Shown here piece by piece: positions 1 through 6,940 of a stretch of 34,549 bases of DNA. The position numbers were made by a program, and so were the translations under genes. The notes beneath the pieces were generated by a model, which did not search any database, had not been told where the DNA came from, and was given only the letters and a program-made list of their open reading frames with translations. The stretch spans positions 1 through 34,549 of the forward strand of contig JAPLTX010000026.1 in assembly GCA_026397915.1 (NCBI GenBank). The letters are read 5' to 3'. Each line of letters opens with the position of its first letter. The first letter of the stretch is position 1. The DNA is from Verrucomicrobiota bacterium. GTDB lineage: Bacteria; Verrucomicrobiota; Verrucomicrobiia; CAIQCK01.

Positions 1-275
1 CCGAGAACGATGTTCTCCGCGCCGACGCCAAGATGTTTTGCCAGACCTTGCCGCAGGTAGAAGCCGCCGCCGTCCGGGTAAAGGTGGGCGGTGGCCAGCG
101 CGCGGCGCATCGCCGCGACAGCCTTCGGCGACGGGCCGAGCGGGTTTTCGTTAGGGGCGAGCTTGATGATGGACGCGGGGCGCAGCTTCAACTCCCGCGC
201 GACTTCCTCGATGGGACGGCCGGGTTCGTAAGAAACCAAACCTTCAATGTGGGGCAACGCGATGTTCTTGGGCAT
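1..275 (-). CDS. hisC: Histidinol-phosphate aminotransferase, N-terminal part (cut by window start)
   Basis: The gene reads leftward off the window edge; about 91 codons are visible from an ATG at 275. Translation begins MPKNIALPHIEGLVSYEPG and includes the segment IIKLAPNENPLGPSP at about residues 36-50, followed by YPDGGGFYLR. These match the N-terminal region of HisC, a PLP-dependent fold-type I aminotransferase that makes L-histidinol phosphate in histidine biosynthesis in the cytoplasm; the LxxNENPxGPSP segment is its usual landmark. The PLP lysine lies beyond the window. A GGAAGG Shine-Dalgarno-like stretch precedes the ATG. The gene is divergent from the TPR gene at 415. A related class II aminotransferase is possible but the NENP segment favours HisC. 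Confidence 0.85.
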   Translation of the reverse strand, partial: MPKNIALPHIEGLVSYEPGRPIEEVARELKLRPASIIKLAPNENPLGPSPKAVAAMRRALATAHLYPDGGGFYLRQGLAKHLGVGAENIVL

Positions 276-306
276 AAAACCTTCCATCTTCCAAAAGCGG
301 CGGCGG

Positions 307-335
307 AGTATAGCGACGGCCGGGCGGCTGTCGAA
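307..335 (-). promoter_or_regulatory. Probable promoter of hisC
   Basis: On the minus strand TTCGAC and TATACT are separated by 17 nt. The -10 hexamer lies about 31 nt upstream of the hisC ATG, leaving room for the Shine-Dalgarno-like GGAAGG. This is a pattern match only. Confidence 0.45.
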
Positions 336-370
336 TCGTTTTTGCGTTATAACGTGTTCGGGTGAAATCC

Positions 371-399
371 TTGCATTAGCCTGCGGCTTTCGATACAGT
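371..399 (+). promoter_or_regulatory. Probable promoter of the TPR/coiled-coil gene
   Basis: TTGCAT (371-376), a 17-nt spacer and TACAGT (394-399) lie 15 nt upstream of the ATG at 415. The layout (TTGnnn, 16-17 nt, TAC/GnnT, very short leader) recurs before several other genes in the window. Confidence 0.45.
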
Positions 400-414
400 C
401 CGCGGCGCGATTCC

Positions 415-3327
415 ATGAAAAAACTAGTTGTTTTTGCGGTTTTCCTGACGGCGTTTATCATCCAGTGCGGGCCGCTTTTCGCGGCCGGGCCGGCGAAGGA
501 TGCTTCCGACCTTTTCCTGCGTGCCTACCTCCAGATTCAGGAGGGTGACGGCGCGTTCGACAAAGGCGACTACACCGCCGCACAGACCCGCTACAAAGAC
601 GCGCTTGCCATCCTCAAAGACATCCAGTCCGTCCAGCCGGATTGGAATCCGCACATTATCAGCTTCCGCGAACACTATTGTGACCAACGCATTGCCGAGG
701 CCAAAGTGCGGCTTGCTGGCGGCGGCGCGCCCGTCAAAACGCCCACCGCGGTCGCCACACCCGCCACACCCGCCACACCCGCCGCCCGCCCGCGTGCCGC
801 GGCCGCTTCGGCGCGGACCCCGTCGCCATCGGTCGTGGCAGGCACCAGCGTCGGCGCGCCCGGATCGAGCCAGCCTTCTTCTGATCTTTCCCAGGAACTG
901 GAACGTTTGCGCGAACAAGTTCGCCGCATGCAGGCGGAGCGCGCTGCCGCGCCCGCGCCGGTGATTACGCCGGTGGCTGCACCCGCGCCCACCCCTGCGC
1001 CCGTGCCGAAGCCGCCGGCCGCCGAAAACGAGCACGTAAAGAAGTTGGAATCCGAACTGAACGACATGCGGAAACAGTTGCAGCAGTTCATCGGCGAGAA
1101 AAACCAGACGCCGCCGCCGATGCCGCTGCCCAGCGGCGACGCCCAGCGCGTGAGCGAGATGACCGACCAGATCGCGACGCTGCGTTCGCAGCTTCAACAA
1201 CTGCTCGCCGAGCGCGCGCAATGGGAACAGTCGCGGCAGGAGTTCGCGCGGTTGCAGACCGAGCGATCCTCGCTGCTCAGCCAGCTTCAGGACAGGGACC
1301 AGCGCCTCGCCGCCGGCCCCTCCGTGCTCGATGCCAGTCAGTCGAAGGCGCTCTCCGAACAACTGGCGCAATCGGCCCGCACCATCGAGGCGTTGCGCTC
1401 CGAAAGCAAGCAGCTCTCCGTTGAACTCAGCACCACCCGGAACGACGCGCGCGACAAGGCTGCCAAGGTCGCCCAACTCGTGCCGCTCACCGAACAACTG
1501 AACGCCACGAAAGCCGAAATTGCGAAGATCCGCGAGGAGCTTGCCGCCAAAGATCAGCAGATTGTCGCCAAGCAACAGGCGCTCGTTTCAAAGAGCCAGG
1601 AAGCCGCGCGAGCGGAGTTGCAGATCAAGGGCCTCGCTGCGCTCCAGCAGTCCAACACCAACCTCCGCCTCTCGCTTGGCAGGGTCGAATCACTCATTGC
1701 CCTTGGCAAGAACCGTGAACAGGAATCGTCCACGCAGATAGACAGGCTCAAACAACAGCTCCAAGAGGTGAAAACCCAACTCACCGAGGCTCAGCGCAAG
1801 GAGACCGAAGCCGCAAAGCTTCGTGATGAACTTGCCGCCAAGAGCCGTGAGGCCGGCCACGCGCAGGACCAGGTCAAGGACCTCTCCAAGCTCCAGAAGA
1901 CCAACGCCGACCTCCGCCTCTCGATGAGCAAGGCCGACGCTCTTGCCGCCGTCGCGCTGGACCGCGAACGCGAATCGGCCGCGCAACTCGATCAACTCAA
2001 GCAGCAGATCAAGGAAGCCGAAACGCAATTGGCCGAAGCCCGGCGCACGCCGTCGAAACCAAGCGCGCCGCCCGTCGCCGACCGTGCCACCGTCGCGCAG
2101 GTCGAGGAGTTGAAACGGAAACTGGAGGAGGTCGAACGCCGCACTGCCGCCGACCGCGCCAAGGCGGACCGCGCCGCCGTCGCCCAGGTCGAGGAGTTGA
2201 AGCAGAAGATGGAGGAGGCCGAACGCCGCGCCGCCGCCGCCGCCAAAGACCGGGCGCTGCTGGCGAAGGAAAAAGACGTGTTGCGGCTCGCCGTTGAAAA
2301 GAAGACGTCCGAACACCAGAAGCTCGCCGAGAGCACCGAAGCCGACCGCAAGAAGCTGGCGTCGTTGGAAAAGAAATACCGCGAGCTGAATCATCAAGTC
2401 GCCGTGCTGGAGATGACAGGCCGCAAACTTTCGCCGGAAGAAGAGGCGTTTTTGAAGCGGACCGAAGTGCTGGTTCAGCCCTCCGCTGGCTCCAGTGTGA
2501 GCGGCGAGATTAGCGCCAATGTCCGCCGCGCCAAGGAACGCGCGCTGGCGCAGGTCGCCGCGCTCGATTCACCCGCCGGCATTCCGGCCCGGCCTGCGCC
2601 GAAGTTCGCGCAGGTCGCGCCCGCGCCTGAAACAACCCGCGTTGTCAGCGATGCCACCAACGCCGCCGTTCGCACCAGTCCGTCGCAAACACCACCTCTG
2701 CCCGCCGCGCCATTTGCCGCGCCTCCGGCCGCGCCTTCCGCGACGCCGCAGATTTCCGCGGACCTGAAGCCGCTGGTGGACGAAGCCCGCGAGCTTTTCG
2801 GCCGGCAGAAGTATGAAGAGGCCGCTGCCAAATACCGCGAGATCCTCAAGCGCGACCCGGAGAATCTTTTCGGCCTCTCCAACCTCGCCGTCATCCGTTT
2901 CCAGCAGGATCGGCTTGAAGAAGCTGAGCACCTCCTCAACCGCGCGATCCAGATTGCGCCCGACGACGCCTACTCCCGCGCCACCATTGGCATCATCTAC
3001 TTCAAACAGGGACGCATTGACGACGCCATCGAGGAACTGACCCGCGCGCTAAAACTCAATCCCAACAACGTCGAGGCCCACAATTATCTTGGCATCGCCT
3101 GTTGGAAGAAGGGTTGGCGCTCCGCTGCCGAACAGGAATTGCGCCGCGCCATCGAAATGCGTCCGGACTACGCCGACGCCCATTACAACCTCGCCGTGAT
3201 CTACGCCACGCAAAAACCGCCCTTCCTCGGCTTGGCCAAGTTCCACTACCGCAAGACGCTTGAACTGGGCCGCCCGCGCGATCCCAATCTGGAGAAAACC
3301 CTGACTGGCGAGACGTCGGAGAAGTAA
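415..3327 (+). CDS. Exported coiled-coil protein with C-terminal TPR array
   Basis: This is a 970-aa protein. I chose the ATG at 415 because it gives a clear signal peptide (MKK, hydrophobic core, LFA/A cleavage region near residue 24); the frame is open further upstream but that part overlaps the hisC leader. After a short helical N-terminal domain come Ala/Pro-rich linkers (about residues 105-150 and 180-205), then a long Gln/Glu/Lys/Arg-rich coiled coil (about 205-690), another Ala/Pro linker, and four to five tetratricopeptide repeats (about 785-960, for example NLFGLSNLAVIRFQQDRLEEA and AHNYLGIACWKKG). The coiled coil contains an internal duplication. TPR arrays mediate protein-protein contacts, so a periplasmic or envelope scaffold is likely; no catalytic motif is visible. 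The partner is unknown. Confidence 0.8.
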   Translation: MKKLVVFAVFLTAFIIQCGPLFAAGPAKDASDLFLRAYLQIQEGDGAFDKGDYTAAQTRYKDALAILKDIQSVQPDWNPHIISFREHYCDQRIAEAKVRLAGGGAPVKTPTAVATPATPATPAARPRAAAASARTPSPSVVAGTSVGAPGSSQPSSDLSQELERLREQVRRMQAERAAAPAPVITPVAAPAPTPAPVPKPPAAENEHVKKLESELNDMRKQLQQFIGEKNQTPPPMPLPSGDAQRVSEMTDQIATLRSQLQQLLAERAQWEQSRQEFARLQTERSSLLSQLQDRDQRLAAGPSVLDASQSKALSEQLAQSARTIEALRSESKQLSVELSTTRNDARDKAAKVAQLVPLTEQLNATKAEIAKIREELAAKDQQIVAKQQALVSKSQEAARAELQIKGLAALQQSNTNLRLSLGRVESLIALGKNREQESSTQIDRLKQQLQEVKTQLTEAQRKETEAAKLRDELAAKSREAGHAQDQVKDLSKLQKTNADLRLSMSKADALAAVALDRERESAAQLDQLKQQIKEAETQLAEARRTPSKPSAPPVADRATVAQVEELKRKLEEVERRTAADRAKADRAAVAQVEELKQKMEEAERRAAAAAKDRALLAKEKDVLRLAVEKKTSEHQKLAESTEADRKKLASLEKKYRELNHQVAVLEMTGRKLSPEEEAFLKRTEVLVQPSAGSSVSGEISANVRRAKERALAQVAALDSPAGIPARPAPKFAQVAPAPETTRVVSDATNAAVRTSPSQTPPLPAAPFAAPPAAPSATPQISADLKPLVDEARELFGRQKYEEAAAKYREILKRDPENLFGLSNLAVIRFQQDRLEEAEHLLNRAIQIAPDDAYSRATIGIIYFKQGRIDDAIEELTRALKLNPNNVEAHNYLGIACWKKGWRSAAEQELRRAIEMRPDYADAHYNLAVIYATQKPPFLGLAKFHYRKTLELGRPRDPNLEKTLTGETSEK
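754..780 (+). repeat. Three tandem 9-bp units inside the Ala/Pro linker
   Basis: GCCACACCC occurs three times in a row, encoding Ala-Thr-Pro repeats in the linker of the TPR protein. In-frame 9-bp units can change linker length by slippage without shifting the frame. Confidence 0.8.
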
Positions 3328-3348
3328 GCCCGGAAACCCAAGTTCGCC

Positions 3349-3372
3349 GTGAGGCAGGCGTTCCTGTCTCAC
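3349..3372 (+). terminator. Hairpin after the TPR gene, possible terminator
   Basis: GTGAGGCAGG, loop CGTT and CCTGTCTCAC form a 10-bp stem with one G-U pair, 21 nt after the stop codon at 3327. The downstream stretch is T-rich (TGCTTTGTTTT) though not a clean T-run. It separates the TPR gene from the glycosidase and would act as an intrinsic terminator or REP-like element. Confidence 0.45.
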
Positions 3373-3408
3373 CATGCTTTGTTTTCCGGGTTCAACGCGG
3401 AGACGATC

Positions 3409-6087
3409 ATGAAACTCAGCGCGCGAAGTTTATGGATAGTGGCAGTGCTGGCGACGCTCGTGCGTTCAGCCGGCATGGCTTCGGAGTCGGAAAAGTGGCT
3501 GCCGTTCCATCTCCCGTGGGAAGCGCCACCCAATGCTGTAGCCGACGCCAGCTTCCTCCTCGAAGCGCCCGCCGGCAAACACGGCCCGATCACCGTCCGC
3601 GACGGCCATCTTGCTTTCAAAAACGGCAAGCGCGTGAAGTTCTGGGCCACCAACTTCTCTGGCGAGTGCAGCTTTCCGCCGCCGGAGGTCGCGCCGCGCG
3701 CCGCCGACCGGGTCGCCAAGTTTGGCTTCAACCTCGTCCGCTTCCACGGCCTCGATTCCCGTTGGGGCAAGTGCCTCTTCCCGAAAGACGCGCCCGATAC
3801 CCAGCACTTCGACCCGGAGCAACTCGAGAAGCTCGACCGGATGATCGCGGAACTGGAAAGACGCGGCATCTACATCAACCTCAACCTCCACGTCGGTCGT
3901 CACTTCACCCCCGGCGACGGTCTGCCGCAAACCGAGTCGCTTGGCTACGCGAAATACTGCGTCATCTTCGACCCGCGGATGATCGAGTTACAGAAAGACT
4001 ACGCCCGCAAACTCGTCACGCATCGCAACCCGCACACCGGCCGCACCTACGCCGAAGACCCCGCCGTCGTCATCATTGAACTGACCAACGAAAACTCCCT
4101 CTTCGGCGGCTGGACCAGCGGCTTCCTGCGCGGCAAACAAACCGCGCGCAACACCGGCACTTGGGCCGACATCCCGCCCTATTACGGCGAGGAACTCACG
4201 CGTTTCTACAACCAATGGCTCGCGAAGCGTTACCCGACCCGCGAGGCGCTCGCTGCCACGTGGCAAGATGGTGCACGACCTCCGGGCACGCAGTTGTTGA
4301 AGAACGCCACCTTCAGCGCCGGCGCCGACGGCTGGGAACTCTCGAAGCAGAAATCCGCCGCAGCCAAGCTCGAAGCCACCCACGATGCGCCCGGCGGCAA
4401 GTCCTGCGCGAAAGTTACCGTCACGACCGTGGGCGAACAGCCTTGGCACATCATGCTCACGCAGCGTCCGCTCAAGCTCCAGAAGGACATGAAATATCGC
4501 ATGGCGTTCCGCGCTCGCGCTTCCGCGACGCGGCAACTCGGTGCCGAGGTCTGCCACAGCTCGCCCTATCGTGGCTTCGGCGGCGCGCACTTCGAGGTTG
4601 GCGCGGAGTGGCGTGACTGCCAGTTCACCTTCATCGCGCCGGAGGACGATACCGACGTGCGCCTCAGCTTCCAGTTCGGCGAAGCGACCGGCACGGCATG
4701 GATCAGCGACGTGATCCTCCACGAAGCACCGGTTTATGGCCTGCGCGACGACGAAGACCCCGCGCGCGGCTCCGTGCGGCGGCTGGAGCCGGAGGAGTTC
4801 GCCAGCCACACCGTCGCACGCTTCCGCGACGAGGGCCGGTTCTACTACGAGCTGGAGAGCCGCTACAACCGCGAGATGTATCGCTTCCTGCGCGAGGAGC
4901 TGAAGGTGCGCGCGCTTATCGAGGGCACCAATCACAACTACGGCCTGCCATGCCTGCGCGCCGAATCGTTGCTCGACCTGATGGATTGCCACGCCTACTG
5001 GCAACATCCGCGCTTCCCGCGTCAGCCGTGGTCGCGCACCGACTGGGACATCGGCAACACCGCGATGCTCGACGCGCCGCGCGGCAATTGCATCTCGCAG
5101 CTCTGTCGCTCGTCGGTCGCCGGGAAGCCGTTCACGGTTAGTGAATACAACCATCCGTTCCCGAACGAATATGGTTGTGAGATGCCGCTGATGCTGGCGG
5201 CTTACGCGAGTTTGCAAGACTGGGACGCGGTCTATGGCTACACGTTCAACCACCGTTGGGACGAGGCGCTGCTCGGCGGCGACCAGGTCACTGGTTACTT
5301 CGACATCGCCAACGAGGTCAGCAAGATGGCCCAGATGCCGACCGCGTCGCTGATGTTCCAGAAGAGCTTTGTGCGCCCGGCAAAGAAGCTCGTCACGGTC
5401 AGCTACGACGAGAACCGCACCTACGACAGCCTCAAGGAGCGGCGCTGGGATCGCATCGACTTCCATCTCGACGGCGACCTATCGCCCTTGTTGCCGCTGG
5501 TGCATCGCTTCCGCGTCGAGCGGTTCGACGCGCCGAGCACGACGCGCGTCGCCGACCTCGGCCTCACGCCGCCGGAAGGCCGCATCGCTAGCGACACGGG
5601 CGAGTTGTTGTGGGAAGCGGCTGAGAAGCGCACAGGTCGGCTGACGATCAACACGCCGCGCGCCCAAGCCGCCGTCGGTTGGATCGGTGGCAAGACGCTC
5701 AAGACCGCCGACGTGGAGTTTTGCCTGAACACGCCGTTCTGCGCCGTCAGTCTCGCCGCTCTTGACGGTCAGCCGATCACGAAGTCGAAAAAGATATTGC
5801 TCGTCGTCGCCGCCCGCTGCGCCAACACCGGCATGAAGTGGAACGCCGAGCGCACCAGCATCAATGACAAGTGGGGCGGCCCGCCGCTCCTCATCGAGGC
5901 GGTGGAAGGCGAAGTGATCCTGCGTCGCGCCGCTGGCGCTGCCGCGTTACAGGCAATTCCACTCGATGGTTGCGGGCGACCGCAACCGCAATGCGTGTTG
6001 AAGCTGGCGAAGCAAGAAACCGGAATTGCCGTTCCTCTGCGTGCCACCGACGCCACTGTCTGGTATTTGTTGCAGCCTGCACCGTAA
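3409..6087 (+). CDS. Exported clan GH-A glycoside hydrolase with internal carbohydrate-binding domain
   Basis: The protein has 892 aa. The ATG at 3409 gives a signal peptide ending near residue 24 (RSAGMA/SES). Residues about 60-280 look like the first part of a (beta/alpha)8 glycosidase: FWATNFSGEC, FNLVRFHGLD, then VIIELTNEN, where E228 fits the clan GH-A acid/base after the NE motif at the end of strand 4. Residues about 305-445 (LLKNATFSAGADGWEL onward) resemble a CBM4/9-like jelly roll inserted in the barrel. The second half resumes the barrel with PFTVSEYNHPFPN, where E579 is the likely nucleophile. The C-terminal region is beta-rich. It probably cleaves a polysaccharide or oligosaccharide in the periplasm or outside; GH5-like or a neighbouring GH-A family is likely, but the substrate cannot be read from sequence. 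A short exported gene follows 12 nt downstream. Confidence 0.75.
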   Translation: MKLSARSLWIVAVLATLVRSAGMASESEKWLPFHLPWEAPPNAVADASFLLEAPAGKHGPITVRDGHLAFKNGKRVKFWATNFSGECSFPPPEVAPRAADRVAKFGFNLVRFHGLDSRWGKCLFPKDAPDTQHFDPEQLEKLDRMIAELERRGIYINLNLHVGRHFTPGDGLPQTESLGYAKYCVIFDPRMIELQKDYARKLVTHRNPHTGRTYAEDPAVVIIELTNENSLFGGWTSGFLRGKQTARNTGTWADIPPYYGEELTRFYNQWLAKRYPTREALAATWQDGARPPGTQLLKNATFSAGADGWELSKQKSAAAKLEATHDAPGGKSCAKVTVTTVGEQPWHIMLTQRPLKLQKDMKYRMAFRARASATRQLGAEVCHSSPYRGFGGAHFEVGAEWRDCQFTFIAPEDDTDVRLSFQFGEATGTAWISDVILHEAPVYGLRDDEDPARGSVRRLEPEEFASHTVARFRDEGRFYYELESRYNREMYRFLREELKVRALIEGTNHNYGLPCLRAESLLDLMDCHAYWQHPRFPRQPWSRTDWDIGNTAMLDAPRGNCISQLCRSSVAGKPFTVSEYNHPFPNEYGCEMPLMLAAYASLQDWDAVYGYTFNHRWDEALLGGDQVTGYFDIANEVSKMAQMPTASLMFQKSFVRPAKKLVTVSYDENRTYDSLKERRWDRIDFHLDGDLSPLLPLVHRFRVERFDAPSTTRVADLGLTPPEGRIASDTGELLWEAAEKRTGRLTINTPRAQAAVGWIGGKTLKTADVEFCLNTPFCAVSLAALDGQPITKSKKILLVVAARCANTGMKWNAERTSINDKWGGPPLLIEAVEGEVILRRAAGAAALQAIPLDGCGRPQPQCVLKLAKQETGIAVPLRATDATVWYLLQPAP

Positions 6088-6099
6088 TAAGTGTCGGTC

Positions 6100-6849
6100 A
6101 TGAACACGCGTTTTGCCGCCATCCATTGTATCTACCGGTTGGTTTTGGCGCTGACGCTGTTTATCGCCGTCGCGCCGGCGGTTGCCATACCGGAAGAGGA
6201 TCGCCGCGAGGTGCAGCGTCACGGTTACGTCTTCGAGAAATGGGTGCGCGACACGTTCTTCGGTGGTTACGTCCTGCCGGACTACACGCAGAAGTGGGAC
6301 ATCCCGAAAGAGATCAACAAGAACCACGGCGGCCTGCCGTGCAACATGAAGGCCATCAAATACGGCACGCCTGTGGACATGGGCGACGCGTTGCGGCAGT
6401 TCCAAGTGGCCGAGCCTTTCATACTCATCATCGCCTTCTGGCAGCAGGAGGGCGACAAGAAGCGCATCGTCAACATCATCGCGCCGACGGTGACGCCGAA
6501 GCTCTATCGCTCGCTCTGGGATCCGATCACGCTGGAAGACCTCAAGCGGCTCGACGCGGCGGTGAAAGATCGCAAGCTTGGCTACCGCGAAGCGCGCGCT
6601 GCGGCGCAGAAGATCAAGTCCGTGCCGCCGTTCACCCACGCGATCATCACGGTAAACCCGAAGATTGACGAGAAAAGCCAGCGCCGGCTCCAGTGCAGCC
6701 TGAGTTTCCGGAACGTCTTCAAGCATCTTGCGCCGCAGGCGGACCCGAAGCCGCATGAAACGCCGCAACTCTTTGGCGCGAGCGCGCCGGGACCGTTTTT
6801 CTCCCCGCCTCGGAATCTTGAGCGACCATCCGTAGATGGCAAGCCGTGA
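6100..6849 (+). CDS. Exported protein of unknown function, faint PD-(D/E)XK-like pattern
   Basis: The ORF encodes 249 aa from the ATG at 6100; a GTG at 6091 is the alternative. The start lies 12 nt after the glycosidase stop, so the two are probably cotranscribed. The N-terminus is a signal peptide (hydrophobic segment, cleavage near APAVA/IPEED). I do not recognise a family with certainty. A helix with FEKW, then QKWDIP (Asp), then NMKAIK (Lys on a predicted strand) and the strand-like FILIIAFW have the order E, D, xxK seen in PD-(D/E)XK nuclease folds, with Asn in place of the second acidic residue. That is inference only; a secreted nuclease would be unusual. The C-terminal about 40 residues are Pro-rich and probably disordered. 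Confidence 0.6.
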   Translation: MNTRFAAIHCIYRLVLALTLFIAVAPAVAIPEEDRREVQRHGYVFEKWVRDTFFGGYVLPDYTQKWDIPKEINKNHGGLPCNMKAIKYGTPVDMGDALRQFQVAEPFILIIAFWQQEGDKKRIVNIIAPTVTPKLYRSLWDPITLEDLKRLDAAVKDRKLGYREARAAAQKIKSVPPFTHAIITVNPKIDEKSQRRLQCSLSFRNVFKHLAPQADPKPHETPQLFGASAPGPFFSPPRNLERPSVDGKP

Positions 6850-6873
6850 CGCTTGCGGTGTTCCGCTTTCGTC

Positions 6874-6902
6874 TTGAGTTGGCGGGCGGCGGAATCTAGC
6901 CT
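6874..6902 (+). promoter_or_regulatory. Probable promoter of the nucleotidyltransferase/kinase gene
   Basis: TTGAGT (6874-6879), 17 nt and TAGCCT (6897-6902). A strong ribosome binding site AAAGGAG (6925-6931) follows, nine nt before the ATG at 6941. Confidence 0.45.
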
Positions 6903-6940
6903 CGCGACGTGTTCGGTAGGAGACAAAGGAGCCATCCACG

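Noticed and set aside
424..1575. Long minus-strand open frame opposite the TPR gene
   Set aside because: Its sequence is Arg/Gly/Leu-rich and low in complexity, and the plus strand has a signal peptide, coiled coil and TPRs. It is a GC-driven shadow.
3988..5466. 492-codon minus-strand open frame
   Set aside because: It lies opposite the glycosidase with its catalytic motifs; the product has no recognisable domain.
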